A program made the translations under genes and the position numbers. Below, one piece after another: positions 18,470-27,977 of a stretch of DNA of 64,000 bases (position 1 is its first letter; each line of letters begins with the position of its first letter). Under the pieces are notes generated by a model. The model had not been told where the DNA came from, did not search any database, and was given only the letters and a program-made list of their open reading frames with translations. The DNA is taken from NCBI RefSeq assembly GCF_003003795.1, contig NZ_PVWK01000062.1, forward strand, positions 1 to 64,000. The letters are read 5' to 3'. Source of the stretch: Stenomitos frigidus ULC18. GTDB taxonomy: Bacteria > Cyanobacteriota > Cyanobacteriia > Leptolyngbyales > Leptolyngbyaceae.

Positions 18470-21400
18470 TTATGGCTGCAAATCAGTCTGGACCGGCGGT
18501 GCTGTTACTTGAGCAAGACACTCTTGTAGTTTTTCACCCAATGTTTGAACATGAGGCGCTTGTAGCATTTTCAGGTGATCGCCAGGGATAAAATAAACCT
18601 CTAGACTCTCCTCTACCAAACCCCGCCAACTCAATTCATTGTCAGGAAGATGACGATGGGCTCTGGCAAGCTCGGTGGCTTTGAACAAGGTGACACGACC
18701 GGAATAGCGACGAATACAGTAGCGATTGGCTAACTGTTGGTTTTCTTGCTCATAGTTAAAATCCATAACCTTATCCGGTAGGGGCAGGCTTACGCTCTGG
18801 TAGAACCGCGTTCTGACATGGCAGTAAAGATCCCCTAGTGCTTCCGTCAGGTCATGAGCCCGCCAGTGAAGTTGATCCTTGAGCATGGTTAATAGACCAG
18901 ATTGCCTGATTTTATGCCAGTTTTTAGCAGCTGTCTCAAGTACTAAGGGAGCTTGAGGGGTGAACAAGGGATAGGTGTCAATCAATCCCAGTAAGGCAAC
19001 TTCCTGTCCTTGCTCTTTAAGTTGTTGTGCCATTTCGTAGGCAACCAACCCGCCAAAGGAAACCCCTATAAGTAAATACGGGCCTTGAGACTGCAAGGCT
19101 CGCATCTGCTTAATGTAATGCGTTGCGATCGCTTCGACTCGATCAAGCGCGATCGCTTCTCCGGCAATTTGAGCCGCTAGCCCATAAATTGGTAGTGCTG
19201 GATCGAGATGACGCACTAAGGGCAGGTAAAATTCCAGGCCTCTGCCAAGCACATGGATACAAAAGAGTGGTGGTTTCTGATTCGTCGGTTTGCCCGTCTG
19301 AATGACGACTAGCGATGGACACGTGGGAGCGGGCTCTATTTGCCGTAGAGCATTGGCGAGCTCACTAATCGTGGGTGCTTGAAAAAGAGTGGACAACGGC
19401 AGCCCCTTGCTGAGGCGCTTTTCTACTTGCGCCCACACACGTACGGCTGATAACGAATGTCCCCCCAGCTCAAAAAAATTATCATGAATGCCGATCGGCT
19501 TGACTTTCAAAACATCTTGCCAGACTTCAATTAACTGGCGTTCTAGCTCATCTCTCGGTGCCACAAACGCACTTGCAGTCGCATCCGTTCCACCAGCGTT
19601 CGTTGCAGATGCTAGCAGTGTTTGGCGATCGTCCCCGAATACCGCTTCAGGGGCAGGCAACGCTTGACGATCGAGCTTGCCATTGGCGGTGACAGGTAGC
19701 TCCTTCAGCATGACAAAGGCTGAAGGCACCATGTATTCTGGCAGTTTTTCCTTCAAGCAGCGGCGCAGTTCACCGATCGTGGGAGCGGGCCGCTCGCGAG
19801 GAACGATGTATGCAACTAAACGCTTTTCACCGGGTTGATCCTCGCGTGCCATGACGACAGAAACTCGGATCGCAGGGTGTTGTGCGAGTACAGCTTCAAT
19901 TTCGCCTAACTCAATGCGAAAGCCCCGAATCTTTACCTGGTGATCAATACGACCCAGGAACTCGATATTGCCGTCAGGGAAAAAGCGCGCCAAATCGCCG
20001 GTTCGATATAGTCGCGCCTGCGATGACGAGTGAAATGAATGTGAGATAAAGCGTTCTGCTGTTTTGACTGGATCAGTGTAGCCGGATGCCAGACAATCAC
20101 CGCCGATATAAAGCTCCCCAGTCACCCCAATTGGACAGGGTTGCAAGCGAGCATCCAAAATGTAGTACTGAGCATTTTGAATTGGCTTGCCATAGGGAAT
20201 GCTTGTCCAGCTGGGTTCGATCTGGTCAATAGGGTAAACGTTTGACCAGACGGTCGCTTCTGTGGCTCCTCCAAGCGAAATGACCTTGACGCCGGGAAAG
20301 GCCGCCTTCAAGGCATTGGGCAATGAGACTGGAATCCAATCACCACTCATAAAAACCAGTCGCAGGTTTGGTCGATCAGTGGCGTGAATACTGGTGAAAA
20401 ACGGCACTAACTGCTGCAAAGCAGGTGGCGCAGAATCCCAAAAGGTTATTGGCTCACGACAAAGAATCTGCAGCAAAGCCGCTGGATCGCGGACAGCTTC
20501 GCTAGACACCACTCGGATTGAACCGCCCGCTGCCAGGAGCCCAAAAATGTCGTAGACCGATAGGTCAAAGCAGAGAGAGGTGATGAACAATACACGATCG
20601 GATGCCGTGACGTCAAAGGTGCGATTAACCCACTCAATCAAATTAATGACAGGCTGATGCCGGACGACCACGCCTTTAGGCGTTCCAGTCGAACCAGAGG
20701 TAAAGATCACGTAGGCAGTGTCATCAGGACTGCTTTGCCTGGGTAAATTTTCTTCTGGTTGCAGGTGCAGATGAGCGTGTTGCCAGATGTGTAACCCTGT
20801 CGAGGAAGGCTTCAGCACACGATCGACCACTGTTTCGATCGCGTTCATATTCGAGCAGGCTAGATCCAGGCAGATCAAATGCTCTAACCGAGGAAGCTGT
20901 GGTTGTAACCCTTCAAACGTCGGTTGATGGCATGGCTGTGTGATCACCCAGCGAACGTCGAGGGAGTCTAAAATCCACTGCACACGGGCATCAGGAAAAC
21001 TTGGCTCCAGAGGGACATAGGCTCCTCCGGCCTTAAGAATCCCCAGTAGAGCAGGAATCATCTCTAAGCCACGGTTGAAGTAGACTCCGACAAAGGTACC
21101 GGAACCAACCCCCAACGTTTTAAGGTGATGGGCGAGTTGATTCGCCTGACGATTGACTTCGCCATAGGTTAACTGTTGGTGTTCGTAAACAACGGCGATC
21201 GCGTCAGGGTTACGTGCTACCTGCGCTTCAAACAGTTGATGGAGGCAGATGTCTTGAGCATAGGGAACCGCTGTGTCATTCCATGACACTAGCAGTTGAT
21301 GTCGTTCTGCTGCAGTCACCAGGGTCAAATCTGCCAACGTCTGCTCTGGTTGGGCAATCATCCCTTCTAGCAAGGTTTGGAGGTGTCCCAGCAGTCGAGC

Positions 21401-22765
21401 GATTGCCGCCTGGTCGAATCGACGTCGATCGTAAGAAATTTTTAGTACGAGCTCTGCATCCAGGCAGCCCAGAAGTACCAGTGGAAAACCAGGTTGCTCA
21501 TGGAGCTGCACGTCTCGGTTTTGCCAGTTGCCGCCCTGCTGCTGGAGCGTTGTGTTCAGTGAATAATTTTCAAAGACAACAAGACTCTCAAACAGGCGTG
21601 TCCCAGGTGGCACTTCACTCCATGCCTGTACATTCACCAGTGGTGTGTGCTCATAGTCACGAACGGCGAGGTGCTGCGATCGCAACGCTTTCAACCAGGG
21701 CAGTAAGGATACTTCAGCGGAAACCTGGACTCTTACCGGCAGTGTATTGATCAACAGCCCAATCATTGCTTCTGTCCCGCTTAGAGACGCATGACGACAG
21801 GCTCTAGTAGCGCCAAAGACAACATCCTCCTCGCCACTGTAACGACTCAGGAGCAACGCCCAGGCACCTTGAACGATCGTGTTGGGTGTAATGTCCTGCT
21901 GCTTCGCAAGCGACTGTAGCGCGGCCGTCGATGCTGCGGAGAGGCAAATTTGCGCCTCTCCATGTTCTACCCGATCAAGTAGTTGGCTAGAAGCCTGGAC
22001 TGGAAGCAGAGGAGTGGGCGTGGTAAAGCCTTTTAGTAGGTGTTGCCAGAAGTCTTTTGCTTTCGATCGATCCTGCTGCTGTAGCCACTCAATATAGTCT
22101 TTATAGGGACGAGGGGTTGGTAATGGTACTGTTTGCCCTTGACAAATGGCTTCATAAAGGGCGAAGACTTCCTTAAGCAGCAAGGTGAAGGAGCGCCCAT
22201 CCAACAAAATGTGGTGAAATGTCCACACCAGCCGATACTCAGCGTCAGCCAACCGGAATAAAGCGAGCCGCATCAGGGGGGCATGAGCCAGATCAAAACC
22301 ACGCTGGCGATCGTCTTTTAAGTAGGTCTGGTGGCGATCCAATTTCTCTGCAGCCGGTATGTCTTGCCAGTCATATTGCGTCAGTGGTAGTTGAATGCCT
22401 TGATAGACTTGCTGAGAAGGTTCATCCAAATCACTCCATCTAAAGCTGGTTCTTAAAATGGGATGTCGCTCTATAACCTGTTCCCATGCTTGGATGAAGA
22501 GTGGTAGCTCAAGGTTTTCACGCAGCGTACAGACTATTTGCTCAAGATCCACCCCATTCTCGGGTTCATGTAGACTATGGAACAGCATGCCCTGCTGCAT
22601 TGGAGAGAGTGGGTATGAAGTTTCCATACTTTTCAATGTTATGGACAGGGGCAAGTCACTCCAAAACGTTTTAAGATGGTTCGCGATAGCACTCTTTTTC
22701 TGAGTTCTGAGAAAAGCTGCCGCCGTTTTAGCCGATCGTGATGGTTGAAGAGGATTGAAAATCAT
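18470..22765 (-). CDS. single-module non-ribosomal peptide synthetase (C-A-T-TE)
   Basis: The 1431 aa comprise a condensation domain (about 50-470; HHILLDG at about 184), an adenylation domain (about 505-1010; FTSGSTGTPKG, LYRTGDLAR, NGKLDRQALP), a thiolation domain (DNFFELGGHSLSAV at about 1098) and a type I thioesterase (GVSFGGLVAYE at about 1233; His in PGDHLKML). My hand-read specificity code is D-L-Y-D-F-S-L-V-W-K, 7 of 10 identical to the published cysteine code DLYNLSLIWK. A termination module for a Cys or related residue is therefore plausible. A second start at 22627 (METSYPLSPMQQGM) begins right at the C domain. No other NRPS/PKS gene or phosphopantetheinyl transferase is in the window. 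A 630-bp upstream region holds a perfect palindrome, and an MFS exporter lies 1.6 kb away. Confidence 0.92.
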   Translation of the reverse strand: MIFNPLQPSRSAKTAAAFLRTQKKSAIANHLKTFWSDLPLSITLKSMETSYPLSPMQQGMLFHSLHEPENGVDLEQIVCTLRENLELPLFIQAWEQVIERHPILRTSFRWSDLDEPSQQVYQGIQLPLTQYDWQDIPAAEKLDRHQTYLKDDRQRGFDLAHAPLMRLALFRLADAEYRLVWTFHHILLDGRSFTLLLKEVFALYEAICQGQTVPLPTPRPYKDYIEWLQQQDRSKAKDFWQHLLKGFTTPTPLLPVQASSQLLDRVEHGEAQICLSAASTAALQSLAKQQDITPNTIVQGAWALLLSRYSGEEDVVFGATRACRHASLSGTEAMIGLLINTLPVRVQVSAEVSLLPWLKALRSQHLAVRDYEHTPLVNVQAWSEVPPGTRLFESLVVFENYSLNTTLQQQGGNWQNRDVQLHEQPGFPLVLLGCLDAELVLKISYDRRRFDQAAIARLLGHLQTLLEGMIAQPEQTLADLTLVTAAERHQLLVSWNDTAVPYAQDICLHQLFEAQVARNPDAIAVVYEHQQLTYGEVNRQANQLAHHLKTLGVGSGTFVGVYFNRGLEMIPALLGILKAGGAYVPLEPSFPDARVQWILDSLDVRWVITQPCHQPTFEGLQPQLPRLEHLICLDLACSNMNAIETVVDRVLKPSSTGLHIWQHAHLHLQPEENLPRQSSPDDTAYVIFTSGSTGTPKGVVVRHQPVINLIEWVNRTFDVTASDRVLFITSLCFDLSVYDIFGLLAAGGSIRVVSSEAVRDPAALLQILCREPITFWDSAPPALQQLVPFFTSIHATDRPNLRLVFMSGDWIPVSLPNALKAAFPGVKVISLGGATEATVWSNVYPIDQIEPSWTSIPYGKPIQNAQYYILDARLQPCPIGVTGELYIGGDCLASGYTDPVKTAERFISHSFHSSSQARLYRTGDLARFFPDGNIEFLGRIDHQVKIRGFRIELGEIEAVLAQHPAIRVSVVMAREDQPGEKRLVAYIVPRERPAPTIGELRRCLKEKLPEYMVPSAFVMLKELPVTANGKLDRQALPAPEAVFGDDRQTLLASATNAGGTDATASAFVAPRDELERQLIEVWQDVLKVKPIGIHDNFFELGGHSLSAVRVWAQVEKRLSKGLPLSTLFQAPTISELANALRQIEPAPTCPSLVVIQTGKPTNQKPPLFCIHVLGRGLEFYLPLVRHLDPALPIYGLAAQIAGEAIALDRVEAIATHYIKQMRALQSQGPYLLIGVSFGGLVAYEMAQQLKEQGQEVALLGLIDTYPLFTPQAPLVLETAAKNWHKIRQSGLLTMLKDQLHWRAHDLTEALGDLYCHVRTRFYQSVSLPLPDKVMDFNYEQENQQLANRYCIRRYSGRVTLFKATELARAHRHLPDNELSWRGLVEESLEVYFIPGDHLKMLQAPHVQTLGEKLQECLAQVTAPPVQTDLQP

Positions 22766-23399
22766 CGTGATAATGACGAATTAATAAAGATCGTCGCAAT
22801 AATGACGCATCGATACAGATGAACTTACACAGGGAAGGCGCCAGAGCCTGTAGGCCTTTAATAAGGCTTTCGATACAGTGAGTGGTGAACTCAGACCATA
22901 GAATTGAGTGATGCTCTTTCTAAAAGCGAAGAAGCGCCTCGCCAAGGATACAAGTGCTTGAACTAAATTAGTTCAAGTATGATCAAGAGCAGTGAAAGCT
23001 GAAGAACAGGTGAATTCATCAAGGATATTGGTTTGTATCCATAACCCATTTATGCTCGCTCAAGATGTAACCGTCAATGCGTGAACAACCATCCTTCATT
23101 TAGTCTTTATCTACCCGTATGATTCACTACACTTTTAGCCAGGGCAGGTTATGTAACTTTCGAACAGAGACTATTCCTCTATATTTTAGAGCCGCTACAC
23201 GAAGCCCTGAAAGAGACGTTCAGATCGGTTTAATTTAAGGCTCCAGAGAAGCGGCCGTTGAATACAAGCCTCAGTGTGCAAAGTGCTTGCTGTCATCGAT
23301 TTGCCCATAGAAGGGCTCAGCATCCTTCCCCTTGGGCGATCGTTTGAGACAGATACCAGGGTAAGACGATAAACTGCTGACACGCGATTTAAGAATGCA
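22766..23399. other. long regulatory region between NRPS and RNA methyltransferase genes
   Basis: I see no gene in these 634 bp. Near the NRPS start, two direct repeats of the type ATCGT..ATAATGACG lie at about 22763-22780 and 22789-22808. A perfect 21-bp palindrome is at 22957-22977. The size and contents suit a regulated divergent promoter region serving the NRPS on the left and the methyltransferase/MFS genes on the right. Confidence 0.5.
22957..22977. promoter_or_regulatory. perfect 21-bp palindrome, candidate operator
   Basis: CTTGAACTAA-A-TTAGTTCAAG is perfectly symmetrical around 22967. It lies 192 nt upstream of the NRPS start and 423 nt upstream of the methyltransferase gene. Symmetry and length fit a homodimeric helix-turn-helix regulator. 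No regulator gene is adjacent. Confidence 0.5.
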
Positions 23400-24350
23400 A
23401 TGGACAAACCATCCAATCTACTGCTTAAGCTGAGCCAGAAGCTTTTTCATGCAGCGGACGATCAGGAGCAGTTTATTGAATGTTTAATGCATCCGAAACG
23501 CTTTAATCCTTGCATCCTTTGGTGCCAGGAAAAGCCGGAACATTCGCCATTTGCACTTGAACCACCACTCGCGTGGCAACCTGGATTTGTTGACCGCCTG
23601 GCACTTGAGCAGAAGCCTGGTCAACATCCACTCCACAAGCAGGGAGCCTTTTATTGTCTTGACTTTTCATCTATATTTGCAATTTCTACATTACTTATTC
23701 TTCGCGAGTCCATCGAACTAGCGATTGATGTCTGTGCCTCACCAGGGGGCAAAAGCATTTTTGCTTGGACTGCCTTGCGGCCGAAGCTGCTGCTCAGCAA
23801 TGAAGTCATTGGTAAACGTTTAGCGGCACTAATTTCTAACCTTAAACGGTGCAGCATTCAGCCCGCGATCGTGCTTCGACTAGACTCACGAGTTTTAGCC
23901 GATGAAATTCCTCAAGCGGCGCAACTGGTTCTGGTTGATGCTCCCTGTTCTGGACAGTCATTATTAGCTAAAGGTGGAAAAGCACCAGGGTGTTTTCATC
24001 CAGTCACAATCAATACAAACGTCAAGCGGCAGAAACGAATTTTGGCAAATTCAGCTCAACTAGTTGCACCCAAAGGCTATTTAGCTTACATGACTTGTAC
24101 CTACTCACCTGATGAAAATGAGCAGGTTGTTGCCTGGTTCCTAGAGCATTTTCCGCAGTTTCAAAGTGTAGAGGTGCCCCACCTCAGCAGCTATCAATCA
24201 CATCTAACGACTCTGCCTTGTTATCGAATATTTCCCTTTCAGAAGCTAGGAGCAGGTGCATTTACTGCTTTATTTCAAAATAGACAAGAAGGCGGACGAC
24301 ACGAGCTTCCCGAAGCCTTTTTAGCTCGTCCTGGGTTGACTCTTCTGTAG
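23400..24350 (+). CDS. RsmB/NOP family SAM-dependent RNA (cytosine-5) methyltransferase
   Basis: The 316-aa catalytic domain is of the Nol1/Nop2/Fmu family, which methylates C5 of cytosine in rRNA or tRNA. Visible motifs are the SAM-binding IDVCASPGGKSIFAW, the catalytic-motif VDAPCSGQSLLAKGG with its release Cys, and the nucleophile MTCTYSPDENE. The family's NusB-like N-terminal domain is absent, so it resembles the shorter YebU/archaeal Nop2-like forms rather than RsmB itself. It is followed 55 bp later by the MFS gene on the same strand, giving a likely two-gene operon. It is more AT-rich than the surrounding genes. The RNA target cannot be predicted. Confidence 0.88.
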   Translation: MDKPSNLLLKLSQKLFHAADDQEQFIECLMHPKRFNPCILWCQEKPEHSPFALEPPLAWQPGFVDRLALEQKPGQHPLHKQGAFYCLDFSSIFAISTLLILRESIELAIDVCASPGGKSIFAWTALRPKLLLSNEVIGKRLAALISNLKRCSIQPAIVLRLDSRVLADEIPQAAQLVLVDAPCSGQSLLAKGGKAPGCFHPVTINTNVKRQKRILANSAQLVAPKGYLAYMTCTYSPDENEQVVAWFLEHFPQFQSVEVPHLSSYQSHLTTLPCYRIFPFQKLGAGAFTALFQNRQEGGRHELPEAFLARPGLTLL

Positions 24351-24405
24351 TCTGCTATATACTTTTTCTGCACGCTTTCGTCTCGTTGTCTAACGCTGAA
24401 TCTAA

Positions 24406-25590
24406 ATGAATCGGAGCTTTTGGATTACGACCTTAATTGCTTTCGTCAACTCAATTAGCTTTACCATTCTCATCCCTATCCTTTACCCTTATGGTAAGCA
24501 GTTAGGGCTAACTGACTTTCAGACAAGCTTATTGTTTACGACCTATGCAGGAGCTCAGTTTTTAGCCACACCAGTCATTGGTAAGCTGTCCGATCGCTAC
24601 GGTCGCAAGCCATTGCTACTTCTTAGTTTGGCAGGAACCGTTGTTGCTAGTTTCATGGCAGGTACAGCCCATAGTGCAGCAATTCTCTTTGCCGCACGGT
24701 TCTTTGATGGCATTACTGGTGGTAATGTGTCTGTCTCTCAAGCGATCGTATCAGATGTCGTATCACCTCAAGACCGAGCCAAAGCCTTTGGTATTTATAG
24801 TTCAGCAACTTTTGGTTTAGGCTTCATTCTAGGTCCAGCAACCAGTCTGATTGCGCAGCAAGTCTCTCTAGGCGCAAGCTTTTTAGTGTCGAGCGGACTT
24901 GCCTTAATCGCGCTGCTAGTAACCTTTTTCTTTCTACCTGAAACACTGAAAGTTAAAGCTGAGGAAGCAACGAATGTCTTTCATATTGGTTTGGGAAACT
25001 TGGTCAAAGGGTTAACCATACCGCGAGTTGGCATTCTCCTGATGATCAACTTTTTGATCGGTACCACATTTACCATTTTCACGTTTGCGTTTCAACCTTA
25101 CTTCATTCACGTACTGGGTCAAAATAGTCAGTCGCTCACACTCATATTTATTTTATTTGGCTCATTGACTCTCGTGATGCAAGTCAAAGGCATTCCACTT
25201 TTAACCAAGCAGTTGAGTCTCGTGCAAATCTTACTCCTATCACTGCTGATTCGCAGCTTATCGTTTGTTGTCATGCCGATTGTCCCAAGTCTGGCTTATT
25301 TTGTTAGTGTTAGCATCCTCTTTTCATTGTTCAATGCTCTAGTGCAGCCGATGATTACGACGTTAATTTCGCTTAATTCCAAATCAAATGTTCAAGGTAC
25401 TGCTATGGGTCTCAATGCATCGTATCTAAATGTTTCAAATGCGTTTGGCCCCATCATTGCTGGCAGCTTGATCCACCAATCAAATGCTGTCACCTACACG
25501 TATCCGCTCTATTTGGCTGGCGTGCTTACCTTTTTGGTGTGGCTGTTTGCGATCGCTACTCGCAAACAGTATAGGCATCGAGCCTCATAG
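24406..25590 (+). CDS. MFS transporter, TetA-like drug efflux type
   Basis: The 394 aa contain about 12 hydrophobic helices. The MFS signature GKLSDRYGRKPLLLLS lies between TM2 and TM3, and motif C-like GLGFILGPA in TM5, which is characteristic of 12-TM drug:H+ antiporters. It acts in the cytoplasmic membrane and exports small molecules. It shares a strand and probably a transcript with the preceding RNA methyltransferase gene, and lies near the NRPS. It could export the NRPS product, but this is inference from proximity only. The frame is intact and the length is typical. Confidence 0.88.
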   Translation: MNRSFWITTLIAFVNSISFTILIPILYPYGKQLGLTDFQTSLLFTTYAGAQFLATPVIGKLSDRYGRKPLLLLSLAGTVVASFMAGTAHSAAILFAARFFDGITGGNVSVSQAIVSDVVSPQDRAKAFGIYSSATFGLGFILGPATSLIAQQVSLGASFLVSSGLALIALLVTFFFLPETLKVKAEEATNVFHIGLGNLVKGLTIPRVGILLMINFLIGTTFTIFTFAFQPYFIHVLGQNSQSLTLIFILFGSLTLVMQVKGIPLLTKQLSLVQILLLSLLIRSLSFVVMPIVPSLAYFVSVSILFSLFNALVQPMITTLISLNSKSNVQGTAMGLNASYLNVSNAFGPIIAGSLIHQSNAVTYTYPLYLAGVLTFLVWLFAIATRKQYRHRAS

Positions 25591-25615
25591 GCGTGGTTTG
25601 CGATCGTCAGAAAAC

Positions 25616-26758
25616 TCATTTAGAGAATAGAGGAGTCATGGGTTTCACTCCTTTATTACTATCCCCTGCCCCATTGAGGTACTCATAGATGCCAAACACA
25701 TTTTCAGTCGTGCGCAGTAAAGAGTTGTGGTTGTAGGGTGTTGGATCAATGACTCCGCGTGGTCCATGATTGGTGATGACAATGGTAGCGACATGCCCAC
25801 CACCGAAGTTTGCGGCACTCTTCCCGTCATACCCACAGCACCCTTGTGTTTCGGTCTTCTTTTCTGGATTATTGTCTTCATCCCAGGTGATGATGATGGC
25901 ATTGTTACCTGCCGAAGACCACAGCGTTGAGTGGGTAATCTGTTCAACAGTCTTCTCAATGAAGGTATCGCCAGTGCGGATTAGCCTTTGCAACTCTCCA
26001 CATTCTGGTAATCCGTGCATTTCATGGCATTGGTTAAAGATGATGTGGCTATAGTTAGGCACCTTTCCGCTTTGAAGGTCAGCCGTCAATTGCTTTAGGG
26101 GAACGATTTTGCTGGCGCGGTCAGGATCGTCCTGCACCGTCTTAAAGCTCATAAAGCCGTTGTGCTTGACTGCATAAAGAGCGCGAATCACGCTAGGAGC
26201 AAAAACAGCTTTAGAACCAGGAGCAGGAAGATCCTCAAAGTAGCCTTTCCAGGTCAAACCTTTTTGCTCTAGTTGGTCAAGCAAACTTTTTGAGGCAACC
26301 GTGTGGCTTGCATATCCAGGTGTTTTTGCGTTGCTACAAAAGCGATCAGTGCTACCCGATTGGCAGTAGTAGGCATCATCATCATGAATACCAAAGGTGC
26401 TCCCACCCAGCAGAGTAATATAGTTCGCTTCACTGGGATGCACCATGCCATAGAAATTAGACGCTAAGCCGTAAGTCTTTGCCAATTGATTAAGGTTTGG
26501 CGCGTTGGGATTACCAATGATCTGGCTATAGCCTTTGTTCTCCTCAATAACCACAAAGATATGGTCATACTTAGGGATCGCCTTGTCTTCTGCCGTGGGT
26601 GTTGAGGATACGATCGCTTGAATGCTAGCGATCGGGGATACTTTTGCGTCTGTCGTGCTCAATGGTTGCTTCTGCCACGAGCAACTGCTTGCGTTTAAGC
26701 TGGCACCAAAGGCCGCACAACTCAGAAGCATTGTCTTTAACCATTTACATCTAGACAT
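25616..26758 (-). CDS. lipoprotein phosphoesterase (acid phosphatase/phospholipase C superfamily)
   Basis: The 380-aa protein begins with a lipoprotein-type signal (TMLLSCAAFGASLNASSC, with Cys near residue 26), so it is probably attached outside the cytoplasmic membrane. The mature region matches the PF04185 phosphoesterase family within the alkaline-phosphatase superfamily: YDHIFVVIEENKGYS near the N-terminus (Glu as metal ligand), MVHPSEANYITLLGGS (family position of the nucleophile), IIITWDEDNNPE (Asp/Glu metal ligands) and the late GGHVATIVITNHGP. Likely activity is release of phosphate from organic esters. No Pho-box or phosphate genes are evident nearby. It is convergent with the MFS gene. 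Confidence 0.85.
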   Translation of the reverse strand: MSRCKWLKTMLLSCAAFGASLNASSCSWQKQPLSTTDAKVSPIASIQAIVSSTPTAEDKAIPKYDHIFVVIEENKGYSQIIGNPNAPNLNQLAKTYGLASNFYGMVHPSEANYITLLGGSTFGIHDDDAYYCQSGSTDRFCSNAKTPGYASHTVASKSLLDQLEQKGLTWKGYFEDLPAPGSKAVFAPSVIRALYAVKHNGFMSFKTVQDDPDRASKIVPLKQLTADLQSGKVPNYSHIIFNQCHEMHGLPECGELQRLIRTGDTFIEKTVEQITHSTLWSSAGNNAIIITWDEDNNPEKKTETQGCCGYDGKSAANFGGGHVATIVITNHGPRGVIDPTPYNHNSLLRTTENVFGIYEYLNGAGDSNKGVKPMTPLFSK

Positions 26759-26944
26759 TAGTATGAGCTCGCTTGCTGAAAGGCAGATAGACGATCAGTT
26801 GCAGACGTATTGTAGCCGACAAGTCTTTTCTTTCTAGCTTGCTTAAGTTTGCCCAAAGGTGTCTGCAAACAAGAATAGCAGGATGTTGTTTTTGGTACGT
26901 TTGAGGCTTGGCAACGCCCCAGAAAAGGCTTGACAGCTTACTGG

Positions 26945-27736
26945 TCAAGCAAGGCGAGTAACCGATTGGTTGATCCGTGGTCTACCAAAACGTTCCCAGG
27001 CGTTCCCGCCCCGCAGAAACAACTCAACCCAACGTACAGGCTCTCCGCCATCAGGAGAGGCCCAACCAGAGCTACCTGGAGCAAACGCAAGTGTGCCTTC
27101 AGCAACCTTAAAACTACCATCCGAATAGATTGCATCACTGACAACATCACCAATGCGAACCACGATTTTAGTTTCAGGCTCCAAACGAACAGTACTTGCT
27201 GGGATAGTGGTTTTGATATTGCCGTAGCCGTCGATCCAGGCAATGCGGTCAAGGGGCACGTCTGGGATTTGTGCAGGGTTGAGGGGTTCTCCCAAGAGGC
27301 TGAAGTCTTCCTGAGCAATGGCCGCAACCGCAGCAGGAAACACATCCCGTGAGCGAAACTGCGAGCCACCGCGAGAGACACTGACCGTTTGCAAAACCTT
27401 CGCATGTTGTTTGATGAAGGAAAGCGTATAGCCTGCGTTCACGCCCACGACTTTGACGTGGTTGGGTAACAGCGCATAGGTAAGACCTTCGCCTTCATTA
27501 TTCTGCCTGGCTTCTGGATCATCCTGACGCGGTGCACAGTTATGGTATAAGAGGCGATCGCTAGGCCCAGGATTGAGACCCAGTTGAGCCAGCCAAAACC
27601 CTGTTGCCAGAGTACTGAAGGGCGGCACTGAAAGGGTCTGTACTTGCGCATTGGGCAGATCCATGAGAAGACGCTGTGTCACTTCAGCAAAGGCTGGATC
27701 GCCAGTCCCATAATCAGCAATGACGTAAATAAACAT
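26945..27736 (-). CDS. SAM hydroxide adenosyltransferase / SAM-dependent halogenase family protein
   Basis: The 263-aa protein has the two-domain layout of the DUF62 family (PF01887), which splits S-adenosylmethionine with water (or chloride/fluoride in rare members) to adenosine or halo-adenosine and methionine. Family marks are VIADYGTGDPAFAEV at the N-terminus (the usual form is TDFGxxDxY), FRSRDVFPAAVAAIA (usual FxGRDxFAPxAA), IDGYGNIKTT at the start of the C-terminal domain and GSSGWASPDGG. The N-terminal motif deviates and the usual FxGRD reads FRSRD, so activity and substrate are uncertain. Most bacterial homologues are hydrolases. It stands alone next to IS remnants. Confidence 0.8.
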   Translation of the reverse strand: MFIYVIADYGTGDPAFAEVTQRLLMDLPNAQVQTLSVPPFSTLATGFWLAQLGLNPGPSDRLLYHNCAPRQDDPEARQNNEGEGLTYALLPNHVKVVGVNAGYTLSFIKQHAKVLQTVSVSRGGSQFRSRDVFPAAVAAIAQEDFSLLGEPLNPAQIPDVPLDRIAWIDGYGNIKTTIPASTVRLEPETKIVVRIGDVVSDAIYSDGSFKVAEGTLAFAPGSSGWASPDGGEPVRWVELFLRGGNAWERFGRPRINQSVTRLA

Positions 27737-27977
27737 GCAGCGTTTCCAGCTAAAAGGAATGAGCCAATTGTCAGCAGGTAACGGTGATCATTTGACATGC
27801 AGACATAACGCTCACCAGCAGTCTAGGCGCGATCGCACTTGTGTGCAAGTTTCCGACACAACAGAACTGACACATGCTTTGCAAGAAATCGTGCTCCTGA
27901 ATGCAAACTGAATGTTCAGAGGCTGTTTTAACAGGTGGGGCTTGCATCCCAAACCTGTAAGCGCGAAGCATTCGGTT

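Noticed and set aside
23195-23416. 73-codon minus-strand frame upstream of the RNA methyltransferase
   Set aside because: It overlaps the methyltransferase start and shows no conserved features.
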